A DNA stretch of 64,000 bases, taken from NCBI GenBank assembly GCA_013399855.1, contig VXAY01002362.1:682689-746688 (forward strand). Reading direction: 5' to 3'. The position numbers and the translations under genes were made by a program. Under the pieces are notes generated by a model. The model saw only the letters and a program-made list of their open reading frames with translations. It had not been told where the DNA came from and ran no database searches. This document shows, piece by piece, positions 51,736-64,000 of this stretch (within the stretch, counting starts at the first letter, position 1; each line of letters starts with the position of its first letter). Origin of the DNA: Oxyruncus cristatus. Lineage: Eukaryota; Chordata; Aves; Passeriformes; Cotingidae.

Positions 51736-54700
51736 CTGAAAAAAATAACAGGGATTATTTTTACCAGTTGTTTAGAACGTAAAAATGAAAAGTACATCAC
51801 ACATGTAATGTGAAAAAAGTGGCATTTTTGGCAGTTAAGGAATGTTTCAAATAGATAAGACAAATTACCTCTTCAAATGACTATCGCCGTACTAGTACTT
51901 ACTCCAGTCAAAAACAAACCTGCAGATTTTGGCTGCTATTACTTCACATTGGTTGTGACAGCAGTAAAAGGCTAGTCCAACAACACTGTTTCTTACTTAA
52001 AGCTGAGTGTCTTTGTTTGCATTTGTTTCTTAATCCTCAAATTTTATATACACGCTGCCAGCAGTACTTTAGGCTTAGTGTATTTGTATTGCACGATGGA
52101 AACTGTAGCTGGAGTAAACTCACTGCTGTGTTAGAGAATGAAATGAATTTCAAGTTTACATCTGTCAATCAAATGAATTAGGAATCTGAGTCTCAGGAAA
52201 AACAACACTCAGTACTTCAAATGATAGATTTTCAAGCAGATGGTTATCTACTCTGTTACAAGAAGAATTGTTTCTGCAATAAAACAAATATTAGAAAACA
52301 TGCAGCAAAGTGTACCCTGCTTTTGCATTTGCAGGCTCCCCATTCACGTCAATAGGAACAGACTTTCCATAGGTAGAACTTGACTTTGAAGCTTGGTCAG
52401 CATGAGTGATTGGTTTCCCTGGGTCACCGATCTACTGAAGTACCCACCTCTACCTGCAGGCCACAGCACAGCTACATCCAGCTGTTCACACGGTGGCATT
52501 GCCAACATGTGAATTACGGATACTCTGCAACTTAGTGGCCTCCGGGACAAGTAAAACCGCACAACTGCACAGTCTACAGGAGGACTGAGATCTGGAGCTC
52601 CAGCAAATCTCCACAACACAGGTAATTCTTCTGTAAGAAAAGCACATAACCTGAGGCATTGCAAAGGGAAGGAGAGTGATGAGGTAAAGGCGCCCGTCCC
52701 TCTGAGCATGTCTGTCCCTGAGGACTCAGAGCAGGTGGTTCATTAACCTGGACCATGAGAAGGGTTTCTACCCTGTGATGTTACGGCTCACAAGGTTGGA
52801 AACACACAAAGCAAATTATATTAGAGGAATGATAGTGATTATTATGATGCACTTTACAAGTACACAGCTTGTAAAAATGAACATGATGTTATGTGAAGTT
52901 AAGATAGCAAGCAGCACAGTATTACACCTTGATATAAATATTGCCTGAGCCCTGTTTAAGCCATGGTATTCCCACACAGTCTCTGAGCACCCTGGTTATT
53001 TAACAAGGTTCAGAATCCCTTCTAGAAGTTTTTTAAAAGTCAGAAAGACAGGATTAGAAAAAAAGGAGAAAGGAAGGGCGTTTGGCTCAAAAATACTTCC
53101 ATTAAGAGCAACAGTGATATTTCCTGCAATAAGAAATAATATTTTGATAGCTGTATTAGACCTTTTCAATCAAATTTTATGTCAGTTCAAACTAATAACA
53201 AGCAAAGGCAGCAAAACACTTTCATTTCATTCTAATTGTACTGCGCTAATTAGTATATTACAGTCTGCATGAGACTTCCTGGATGCTGAGTAACAAACTC
53301 AAAGAAATAACTGAGAAAACACAGATGTACGTACTGCAGTGGCTCAAGGTACGACTCTCAAACTAATGGCATGACGTTGTAAAGAAAATGAACAATAAAT
53401 GGGTAAAAAAAAGCATGGCAAGTTATTCTTCAACTATACATGGAATCTGACTTTAGTCACACTCAGAGAAACATTTTTTTGCCTGACATTATGCTGTTAA
53501 TGATACTGGATAGTGCGAAAGTCGGATCAGATGGACTTTTTCCTGTATTCTTACCATGACCTTTCAGTGTTCATTAGGCTTGGATGATGCATGAAATTCA
53601 AATCAACATTCCCCAAAAAGAGCCTGTATTTGCTGAATGTGCCATGATTTGTTTGCTGACTACCACACTGTATTATCTGCTGTTTGTTTCATACTTCTTG
53701 CTTTAAAAACAAGTGCAATGCTCCATGGCTCTGGCCAACAATGAGAACCAGAAGTAATTTCTTGCATAATGGTTATTACAAACACAGCTTTTACCACTGC
53801 AAATTGCAAAAATATTCTCAGAAGCCCTGCTCTCCTGTTGAAATGTCATGCATTCAAAGGACCTCAGCTTGCAAGTGTTAAGTTCCCTGAGTACATAATA
53901 GAGATGGATAGAGTTAGAATATTTGGTACATTTCCATATTTATTTTAACTTACTTGTAAGTTCTTTTGTCTCAGGAACTAGGCTGAAGATCCTACAAAGA
54001 TCATTTTCACTTAATCTAAAATCCAATCTGATTATGTTTCAGATAGTACTGCAGAAGCAGCTAGTATATCTTTATAAGGAAGACAAAAATTAGCAATACT
54101 ATTTTCCTGGTAAAGACTATTTTCCTCAGATATAAAGAATTTATCTTAAGCTCTATCACAAAATAACATATTTATCCTTGCTTGTATGCAATTGGTTCTG
54201 TGACCATCTTTAGTTACACTGCCTTAGAACCAGGCCACTGATTAGGGCTACCCCACGGGTGTGAGGTAGGCACCAAAACACCTCACGCTGACTCACCTAG
54301 GGTTTGTGGGGGACATTTTAGGATAGTGCTGACATACAGCGAACAACCTAACAGGAAATCAGAGTTGCAAAAATGTATTTCCTCCCAGATGCGGCTGGAA
54401 CAGATTTCTCCTTGACTTTCCCCCTTGTTTGTCCTCTCCATGGATTTTTGACTGGACTCTTCTTGCTTTATGCTAGATTTACAGTTTTTAAATGGAAGAA
54501 CTAATGGGAAGGCTGACCTGGCTTCCAGCTCAAGTGCCTCCACCCTCCATCAACAAAGATCTTCTACAGAAATCCTGGCATTTGTTCTTGGCTGACTTGA
54601 GTTTCCACACTCGGCTGCAGGTGCACACTGTAATGAGGCTTCACCTCTGTACTTAACTCATTACACAGGCAAAATGCTTCGCTCCTATGGAAGACACACC

Positions 54701-55485
54701 AGTCTAATAGGAAGCTCATTTCCATGCATTAGTTATTCTCTAGCTGGGAAAAAGACAGAAAGCTGGCCAAAAATGTGAATGATTGAGTGTGTCAGTATTT
54801 ATGTTCTATGTCAAAGCCACTGCCTTTCCTCCCATTTTTACCAGATTACATTGTTCCATAAAAAAATCTTTAAAAATTTAATATTATTCATTATCTTTGA
54901 TGATCTATAGAACCAGATCAGGCCAGAGCATATATAATTGCACATCAATACTAATGAAGAATTCAACGGATCAGAGAAAGGCCTGGATAATCAGTCACTG
55001 ATTCATGCTTTAATTTCATTCTTAATGAGAGAAATCTTTCCACAGATGAACTTCATCAAAATAAGTTTAATCTCTACTGCCAGACTCCCAAACCATTGGC
55101 TTTTGTGGACCCAGATAAGCTGCCAGGACCATAACTACGTAACTGCACTCTGGGACATCTACCGGGGCTGAAGTTTTGCAACATCACTCATTATCTTCCC
55201 AAGAACCTCCTGAAAACAGAAGCAAAAATGGAGAACAGGCACAGCCTATCATTGCTACATTTGTAAAACTTTTAAGTGCTTTAAATTCTATTGGTGTTTT
55301 ATGCAAAGCACAACCTACATTTCCAGTATTTCGTAAGCTGTGATGGTTGCTCTGAGGATATACTTAATCTGATGAAAATCAGTTTGACAGATGTTGTTTT
55401 GAAGAGGCAGCATTCCTTTGTCTAGGCATCAGTAAACAAGAAAGCAAAAAAAAAATTATTACTTTCTGACAAAAAATGATTTTGT

Positions 55486-55500
55486 TTATATATATATATG
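55486..55500. repeat. Short (TA)n microsatellite
   Basis: About seven TA units follow a T-rich stretch in the presumed DAP intron. Confidence 0.85.
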
Positions 55501-57011
55501 CTTTATAGCATTTAATGCACATGTTTATTTAAAGTTAATTAATAGCCACAGCTGATACCGTATAAGGAACAAAACAGCATGTTTGCCAAGACTGGTTAGT
55601 GTTTGTGTCAATGCTTTCAGAGAAAATCCTTATTTTGTGGTAACATATGGAGAAAAAGAACACATCTGTTAAGATCTGAGCATTCGGAGAACTTACTCCA
55701 ATTTTACATGTGTAATGCTGCACCTGCCTAACATCAGATTCTCTACTGGATTCATTTATTCTGACTGTATTCAAATAAAATAAAGACTTTTATTATTTCA
55801 TAATACTTAGCTTAAACAAAATATTTATCTGACATAGCAAGGAAATCATAAAGAAGATGAAATACTTGAAAAGATCATTAACTAGATGAAATGAAGCATT
55901 AATAATACTAAAATCTTATTTCTTCACCTTAGAGGGATTAGTTGAACAGACATACTGTAAAGACAAACACAGTGGAACTGGAATTACTGTGTAATCTCCT
56001 ACAGGCCACAGAACATTCACAGGGCAGATGAGTATTTATCCAACTCCATTAAAATAGAGAAACTGCATAAATTAGTTTTCTAATTTAACAGGGAATTTTA
56101 TAGTTAACTGTATCTATCTCTAAATGCACTGAATGTGCACACACACGTGCAGAGGCTGTGCATGCATACATACAAAGCTTACACAGATTCAGTGCTGTTT
56201 CAGAGTGGTCCCAAACACAGAACAAAGCAGAGCACATTCCCATAGCCGGGGGGGACGAACACCTGCAGCCACTCTGCCGTTTGCAGCACCTAAATTGCCT
56301 ACTGCACCATTATCTGATGGGACAGATAGGATCTGATGCTGGTTTCCAGCAGCAGGTGGAATAGCAGATCCAGTCTGGAGGAACGATTATGAGCATTGCT
56401 CACAGTGCAATACAGAGTAAAAGGCTACATTCAGAGTTGACAAACAAGGCAACAGACCCATGCATATCATAGTTCCTTTCCACATGATCTATAAGAGCTT
56501 CTGAAATGGGAAATGGGTCTTACTGCAGCCAGACAGTGTAGAAGGCAAATGCTCCATGTACACTGATGATCAGAAAAATCACAAGAACATGGCAGGACAA
56601 ATAAAGAATGAGAAAAAGCAATGAGGTATACTTCACAGTATACTCAATCAAAATACTTTGTTCAGGCCAGGAACATTCTAAGTGAAGAACTAGAGCAGAA
56701 ATAAAGACAGAAAATATAGCTGAGAGCATGGAGAACCTTCTACATAAGGAGAGAGTTAAGAACTATTTGCATACAGTATACAAAGGAGTGGATAATACTC
56801 CTCTCATTTGCCTTTTTTACCATATAAGTAAAGAGTGACACTTGTAGAAGACATACACTTAAAACTAGTAATAGCAGATACCTTTAAAATACCATAGAAT
56901 TGAGTGCAGAACCTTCTGCAAATAAGGCATCAATACCAAAATTTCCATTATGTCAACACTGAAAACAGGTTAACCTACTTTAAAAAGGACAGAACTGTAC
57001 AGATGTAAGAC

Positions 57012-57056
57012 TTTTGTTAGGCTAGAAGATTTTTTGTTAGGCTAGAAGATTTTTTT
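57012..57056. repeat. Tandem duplication, period 20
   Basis: TTTTGTTAGGCTAGAAGATT occurs twice without mismatch. It lies in the presumed DAP intron. Confidence 0.93.
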
Positions 57057-57509
57057 GTCAAAGTAAGTTAAAAAAAAGTTAAATAATTAAAACTGCATTG
57101 AACTAATCTTCTAAAGGGGAATGATTCATATTTATCTTTCCATACTCATGGGGATTAATGATATGTTTTATCCCTGGCAATCACCTTTCACTGTTTTAAG
57201 CCTGGCAAACAAACATATGGAATATATAAATAATAGCATGATGTGTTTTTCAAAGACGTCAGAACCACAAATCATGTCATCATTTTTAACAATGAAAGAG
57301 TAACACTGAAGTTTGTAACTTGGTGTTTCCTTATTTTAATCAAATCATTGAGTGGTATGTACTGTGACTAGTAGTTGGCCTCTAGCTGTGGAAAGCAAAT
57401 GAGAAATTCCCATGACATCCATGAAGAAAGCAAAGGAGAAATTCCTGCAAACCGAAGAGATACCAATGCAGAACCCAGAGCTGTGCCCAACTCCCTGATC
57501 CACAGGCAA

Positions 57510-57542
57510 AGGCAGCACACAGGCAGCACACAGACAGCACAC
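57510..57542. repeat. Tandem repeat, 11-bp unit, three copies
   Basis: AGGCAGCACAC occurs three times, with one G/A change in the third copy. Confidence 0.92.
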
Positions 57543-58090
57543 CTTTTGCCCATTCAGCACCCCAAAACAGCAGGGACTTGAAAAATGAGTACAACCTTCC
57601 ACTCAGCAGCTTGCCCTTTATTTCCCTGCTCATTTCCAAATAAACATCATTCACTTCCCTTGCAATTTGCTTAGGCAAGCAAAATGAAAACCATATATGA
57701 AATAGTGTCATCTGCAGTTACTCAACGATCCCCCGACTGTTCCCTAATGAGAGCAAGTTTTGTGGTTTTATACCTTGTCCCAGCATAAACAGAAAGTTCC
57801 CCAAGTATTCCGAACAGATTTTCATCTTCAGTCAACAAAACTTCAGACTTTAATCCTGCCCTTCTATTTCTGGAATTAAAAGTTTTGTGGCCAGTTGTTC
57901 AAACCACCCAGCTTAATCTCCAAGGTTATCTGGGAATTCATATTTTCTGGTTACGAAACATGAAAGTTAACTAGACTTAGTTTCAGTCTAATGCCTCTTT
58001 AAAGATGTCCAGATACTTCTTTATAGGGGTGCCTATTTGAATTTACATAGTTGCCTTTGATTTTGGCATTGTCTGCAAAAATAACTTTCA

Positions 58091-58127
58091 AGATGATTAA
58101 AACCACACTGAGATGATTAAAACCACA
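58091..58127. repeat. Tandem duplication, period 20
   Basis: AGATGATTAAAACCACA-type units occur at 58091 and 58111 without mismatch over 17 bases. Confidence 0.93.
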
Positions 58128-58521
58128 TTTCTCAGCAAGAGAATAAAACTAACAAGCACACTGCTCATCAGCTTGCCGGAAATACTTTCCCATTGGTTGT
58201 AATTGGTTTAGGTTATTAATTTTCTGGACAGAAAAGTAATAATTAGTCTGACTGACTACCAGAGGGAAATATTTTAGCTGATTGCATGGGGACATACAGT
58301 ATCTGATGTTCTATGATAATTTATCCTGTTGAGGTCATTTATTTATCTCCCAGTGGCTTTCAGACCTTTAAGATCATCCACAGGATGGCACTGTTGAACC
58401 TCTGAGTCTTATGTGTACAGCGAGTAGGGAAAAACCTCAAAGGAATCCAGATGCTGCAGCAAATATTAAAACAAGTAAAAAGCATTACTTCCCCTTGATG
58501 CCAAATCTTGATAAAATGCAA

Positions 58522-58560
58522 CACGTATACACACACACCCACACACAGAATTCATACACA
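58522..58560. repeat. CA-rich microsatellite
   Basis: An imperfect (CA)n tract with interruptions, in the presumed DAP intron. Confidence 0.85.
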
Positions 58561-60425
58561 TACCTATAGACGCTACTTTTGGAAAATAATTTTCTTGTCC
58601 CCATGTAGCAGGCTGTGCCCCGATACACCCCATGAAATAGTTTCCACTCTGCTAAATTGCTCCTCTTCCTATGTAGGCAAAATCAATGGAAGCTTAGAAC
58701 AAGAACTCAATGCCCTATCAGGAAATTTCACTTACTATTTGTTTTGCTATAAGCAAATTGGGTGTCCCAATCTTTTAATAAGGTGGTAAATCACTGCCCA
58801 TTACATTTAATAGCAACTGATTGACATTCATTGTTCTTACATTCAACTCATGTTCTTACTATCAACCCATTGCAGCATATGGTCTGATTAATCTCACCAG
58901 CCTCCCATTCATCTTTGATTTTAGTGCATGTATTAGCCATAAAAGAAAATTATTTAAGAAAGATATCCACCATCTCTTATCTATATTGTTGTACATGATA
59001 GTGCTATCAGAGAATAAATTTCTCTTTCATGTCTTCTTCTGATCACAAAATGAAGATTTAAGTATTTCACCTTTTCTATAGACTCAGAGGATTTAGAAAT
59101 AGTCTGCAATTCTCCAACTGCTGGTTGATTTATTGAGGTTCAACTCTGTTATTGCAGTAGGTACAGTAGCTCTTCATGAACACCAATGACAAATTTCTCA
59201 CAGGCAGTGACTACAGCGTAAGCCCACTTAATAAGCTGTAAGCACTTAACTGTGGAAAAAAATAGAGGTATGAAAACTGACATAAAGCAAGTACTGCTTA
59301 AATAGTGACACTACTCAAAGGAAACTCTAAAATAAGGAATGAAGTAGGCTTTAAGAACTTGCAAAACGACCAATGACCATGGCACAGGGGTAGAAAGGAC
59401 CAAGTCTCCCATGAGTTTGTCAAGTGCTGAAGTGCATCACTGTGCATGTTCTCATGACAGCAACACACATCCGAGAATATCACGACCATGGGCCTGTATT
59501 GCAGTGTCTTGGCTACAGAAACACATGAGCCAGCTGTGGCACTGCTGTAGCTCCTCCATTTCCCAGCATATGAAAGATGGCATAGAACTAGAAAAACAGC
59601 ATGTACTAGGACATCAGTGTACTAGGATGTCAGCGCAGTGAGCAAAACTCAAGAAGGTAGAAGATAACAAGAAGGTGAAAATCTTCTCACTCCTGCCCAG
59701 GTGAATCTGTGTTTGTCTCAAGACACACAGCAGCGGCCTGGAATTTCCAAGCCTTTCCTTTTAAGAGTTCATAACCTGAATCTCGCTTTCCAAAATTTCA
59801 TGGTATTAATCTTTCAGTAGATGTGCACCTTTCACTCTCCTACTGCTTTGAGCATTGCAATATCATTTGTTATTACCCCAAATGGCACTACAGACACAAA
59901 GCCTAATGTGCATACATGTGTCTACACGTGCATAAATACTACATCAACTTACACAAAGACACAGTTGTTGTGAGGAGCCTTCTCAACCCAAATTTACGCC
60001 GTGCATTCTGTATGGTTTCCATTCTGCCCAAAGCACAACAGACCATGATGTTCTCCCCCATTCAACAGGCCTCTCCTGGGAAAGCTCTAAGCACAATAAA
60101 GGGTGTTGGGGAAGGTCATGAAGATACTCTGGTAGTATCAGATCCCATGCTGAAGATTGTGTGAGCTGGCTGTTACTGGCCAGGAATTTGCTTTAGTTAC
60201 AACCCTGCTGAAGTTATTGACACAATTCTCCCTATTCTCCAGCGGCAAGTGGAGGCATAAATCTTGTCACAGGAATAAGGGACCAATAAACCCTGGAACC
60301 TGGAATTCCTCTTAATTCAGACATAGAAATCAGAGAAAACATTCTTCAAGTAAGCAGTCCTACAGTCAGAGCTCACAAAGGAGCAACAGAAGACAGGATC
60401 AAAAAATGTTTTTAACTTAAACAGC

Positions 60426-61738
60426 TGTCATAGTTTAGCCCATCCCCCCTCAGTGTTGGGGTAGAAAATGGTTAACTCCAGGTGAAGTTCCAGCTAAGCA
60501 GCCAATCAGAGACTTTTGTGACATCTCTACGAATGACATATTTAACAAACGGCAAAAGAATGGGATTGTGCAGAAGAAATTCCAGCCTGGAGGAGAGCGG
60601 AGGAGAACAAGAGATAGCAATGTAGCCTCCAAGGTCAGTGTAGCAGGAGGGGGAAGGAAAGGCCCAGAGGGGCCCCCTCTCCCCCTTCAGCAGGGGAAAA
60701 GACTTAAAAACTAAAACCCCTGCCACCTGTGGAAGATTATTTGGAGTGAAGAAACCTTCATGTGCCCTCCCCCCCACCACCACCTTGGGGCCTGGCCTGG
60801 CCCGGGGAGGGCAGGGATGGCTTGAAGCCAAGGCTGAATCACCTGGAAGCTGCATGCAACAAGCTGCAGAAGAATTGCAGCCACAGAATGATGGAGAAGC
60901 TAATGAACTCTCCTTTGAGGGGCCAAGCCCCCTGACGACTTTGGGACTTCGTCCAAAAGCTGAGTCTTACACTAAGCCTCCCATACCGGGAGCCCGGTGC
61001 AATTTTGGACCGGGTGTGATGGCAGGATGACCCCTTTCACTGTAAATGGGGGAGCAGTGGTAAAGTGGAGTAGCCAACTGCAGCCGAGAGCCAAAATTTG
61101 GCATCTGGTCAAAAGTAGAAAGTCAGAAGAATTCCAGAAAATGAAAGAGACTATTTAGAGCAGCAGAGCATAGCACCAGAGAGTGTTCTTGGGTGTGGAC
61201 TGAGCCAAAAGAAACCCAGAACCCCTGTGACCCGGGGAGGGGTGGTGACTCTTAGGAAACCCCCTGAAACTCCTCGTGGAAGGAACCTCTGCAGAGCCCT
61301 ATACTCTGTGGTGACAACATGGTGATAAGAGTGTTCCTTTGAAGCCCATGGTAAACCCTCAGTAGCCATAGGCAAGCAGCTAGAAGTGGGAGGCAGAGTC
61401 CCCAACATTCCGATGGAGAGAGAGAGGGAGATTTTTGCGCTGCAGTGATTTGGAACTGTTACCTTAAAGACATTTTTTTCTTTTCTTCTTTCTCTAGACT
61501 GTTTTTGAAGAAAAGAAGGAGGGGTGGTATTTGTAAATACATGTTTGTTATTATAGGAAAACTAGTTAGAGTTGTGTATATAAGTATTCCCTTAGTTTTT
61601 ATCGTGTAGCAATACATTTTAATATTAATCCCCATGTCAAAGAGATCTGTTTTGTCTATGTGAACTCTTCTTACTTATTAGCAAAATTTATGAGTTGATA
61701 AAAACGGTGTAAAAATCATGAGGGCTAAACCTTTGACA
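60426..61738 (+). mobile_element. Solo LTR of an avian endogenous retrovirus (ERVL-like)
   Basis: A 1,313-bp element begins TGTCATAGTTTAGCCC and ends GGGCTAAACCTTTGACA. These ends are imperfect inverted repeats with the TG...CA termini of an LTR. It is flanked on both sides by the 5-bp duplication ACAGC (60421-60425 and 61739-61743). The TGTCATRGTTTAGCCC start resembles long avian ERVL-type LTRs as I recall them, and a 5-bp duplication fits that class. A TATA-like TATATAAG lies near 61577. There is no internal viral gene, no second LTR and no coding capacity, so it is a solo LTR left by recombination. Frames at 60472-60855, 60746-61030 and 61151-61408 are inside it and are not genes. Orientation rests on the TATA-like site and is less certain than the element itself. 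Confidence 0.85.
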
Positions 61739-64000
61739 ACAGCTTACTTTCAGTAGTAAGAAATCCCCTAGCCCCTAATACACTTAGCCCAGGTAGGTTT
61801 TTAATGTGACACAAGACAAAGAACAAAGTTCTCTCAAAGGGATTCAGATGCAGGTGCGTCTTTGTCTAAATAAACTTGGAGAAATATAATTTCTCCACAG
61901 AGAAACTGATCTCCCTTGACCTGAGAGGAAGCAACCACTTCATTCCCCTACTACCGTTACTATACCTGGGCTATGTAGGAAAGGCAGCATCTTCATTTTC
62001 CATCTCTAAACATCCAGTCTCCTGAACACAATCAGAACAGGCTGTTTCTTCCTTCCATATTTATCTTAAGGGTTTAATCTAGAAGGTCAATATCAGGTAT
62101 AACTACAATCGTCTGCAAAACTTCCCCTGTCAATTGGGCTGGAATTTGGTACCATGCAAATACAGAGAAAATGACCTTGACAAGATCAACAGCAATGGGA
62201 TTCAAAGCATTATAATCTGAAGGATGTCAAGAGGAGTTCTTACACGGTGAGCTTTCACACAGTGTGAAATAAATGTCTATCTCTGTAAAGTGGTAATAGA
62301 AGCCATGACAATGCAAATGGGTAACAGATCAATGTGCTGTTAGATCTGAATATAGTCCTAAAGTAGTATCCATTCACTTCAATGGGACATAGAAATCTTA
62401 AAGCAACTACAAACTCCTGAATGTCAATACCACTAGTGATTTTTCTGTTAATCTAACACGAATGACTACTAATTTTCTAGTTCAGTCTGTTAGATCTGTC
62501 ATGTCCTGGTGTTCCATTTGTTTGAATGCCTTTTAATTGCTTTGGTAACAGTGAAAGCAGTTCATTTCCTTAGAGAAGTACTACAGCACCTGCAGGATGG
62601 CAGCTGACCACCTGGCAACATTACCTTCTAACATACAGAGCACAATTAGATTGCATTTTTTCTGTTTGTGATGCACACATAGCTTTGTTTTTTCTCTTCT
62701 ACTGGACAAACAGATTCCCCTTTGAGGAATGAAAATAAAATAAGCATGCACAGTCTCAGCTGAGTTTACATTTACTAAATAGCAGCAGTACTGTTGGTAC
62801 TTTACCCTGGTAGTTTGTACTAGTATTTTATAAAACACATTTCCATACACAGCACAACAGAAGAGAAAAAAGATGCACTAAAAATGACTCATTTTATTTC
62901 ACCCACTACCTGGTGGGACAGTTCTGGCTGGAGAACTGTCTAAAGTTATGTTTCCAAAACAACTGCTTGTGAGTACTACCTCTGGCCACTGTCTGGATGT
63001 TATAACAAAGGAGCTGACTTAAGAAATCAGTAGCCTACTCACCTTTGAAAAGTTTACCTATCTAAGTATCAACTTAGGTCAGACTAACAATAAAACCTTT
63101 TTCTAAAGATTCCTTGATTCATCTATATGCTTCAAAAACCTAATTCTGTCATCCCATTTGTATTTGGACATAACTAATGGCTTTTTATGTATTAATTAAG
63201 AAGGATACACCTGTTGCAGGAGCCCATTAACAGGCAAATGCAGAGATGTCTACTGATTCAGAAGACAATTTTAACTCTGTGTAGTTCAGTGGAGTCCCAG
63301 TATGTCAGTGTGAAGATTAATGAAAACAAACACCACCACAATCAGATTTGCAAACAATTAAAAAGAGAAAATAGCAATCATCACAATTACTACACCTTCT
63401 ATCATACACACAACCAGGTGTACAGCCTGTAAATGCTACACTAACGTATCTTTTCATAATGTGGTGTGACTTACTCATAGCTTAATTCTTTTCAAATTTT
63501 CACATTTTGAAGAAACATTTTGTCATTATGAGAGATTTCCACTACAAAAGTGTATTTTCCATTATTTATCTCTTGGTTCCATTCTCTTATTTCCCGTCAC
63601 ACCATTAAGGCTCCTCAATCTGCCGGGACATAGAGCTAAACATCTGTGTAATGCTTCCTGTTTTAAGAGTTCAGTATAAAAAATATCCCTGTTTAGTTTT
63701 CACTACAAAAGCAAGAGGTTAGAGGGAGCTCAAGATCTGCAGGAGCAAGAACCAGAGGAAGTTTTTTAGTGGTACTTTTTGGCAGAGGGTACAGGGTAGG
63801 TAAGGATGCTGTTCTCTCCATCCTCTCCATCTCTAGCTACCTCTAACAGCCTCTAAGCCCCCAAAAGGGCTAGTTCCCAAACCAACACTTTTTTGGTTGT
63901 TTTTAGTAACAACACATTAACTGTGCAACAATGGCAAGTTAATCATCAAACTGTTTACTTTCTAAGAAGTAAAGACTCTGGATAACGTATTTCCAAAATC

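Larger units (their letters stand above)
51736..64000 (-). other. DAP: Presumed DAP intron, no further exon found
   Basis: At least 12.3 kb upstream of the 43-nt exon. I looked on the - strand for the conserved GGMRIVQKH block and the acidic KEEKDKDDQEWE-like segment and found neither. DAP has large introns in mammals, so this is probably intron, with exons 1 and 2 to the right. It contains the solo LTR at 60426-61738, short tandem duplications at 57012-57056, 57510-57542 and 58091-58127, a CA-rich microsatellite at about 58522-58560 and a hairpin at 62917-62940. The remaining sequence is unremarkable and AT-rich. Confidence 0.6.

Noticed and set aside
60472..61408. Open frames of 85-127 codons on both strands
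   Set aside because: All are inside the solo LTR, which is non-coding. No gag, pol or env similarity was seen.
51736..64000. Search for DAP exons 1 and 2 on the - strand
   Set aside because: No sequence matching the conserved GGMRIVQKH block or the acidic segment was found by eye, so no exon is called. A tool-based search could still find a divergent one.
1..64000. tRNA, rRNA, CRISPR array, operon or phage-like features
   Set aside because: None seen. The window is vertebrate intron and intergenic DNA, and bacterial-style features are not expected.

Overview
The window looks like bird nuclear DNA. Four fragments of CR1 LINEs are recognisable, with the avian ATTCTATG-type 3' end. There is an apparently complete solo LTR of endogenous-retrovirus type. 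The two genes present are spliced vertebrate genes with long AT-rich introns and no operon logic. I cannot name the species.

Layout: 1-15481 is intronic or upstream sequence of the first gene, with no coding exon that I can support. It holds CR1 fragments, a 285-bp G/T tract and a ~1-kb segment bounded by near-perfect 27-bp inverted repeats. Three coding exons at 15482-15611, 21104-21244 and 27181-28031 (+ strand) join in frame to 373 residues: the ankyrin repeats and the whole basic C-terminal tail of ANKRD33B. Its first exon lies off the left edge. A 42-N assembly gap sits 78 bp before the first of these exons.

28032-49587 is the interval between two convergent genes. It holds presumed 3' untranslated regions, a degraded L2-like reverse-transcriptase relic, a possible MIR relic and a + strand CR1. 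The last two coding exons of DAP lie on the - strand: a 43-nt exon at 51693-51735 and the terminal exon at 49588-49707. From 51736 to the right edge I find no more DAP coding sequence. This is most likely a large DAP intron. It contains a 1,313-bp solo LTR with a 5-bp target duplication at 60426-61738.

The genes do not form a pathway. ANKRD33B is a poorly characterised ankyrin protein, a relative of the photoreceptor repressor ANKRD33. DAP is a small mTOR substrate that restrains autophagy. They are adjacent and convergent, as I recall for human 5p15.2, so this looks like conserved synteny. I found no RNA gene, CRISPR array or CpG-island promoter, and no convincing new system. The most unusual items are the inverted-repeat segment at 618-1624, the clean solo LTR, the L2/MIR relic pair, intronic perfect hairpins, and exon-phase features of the two genes.
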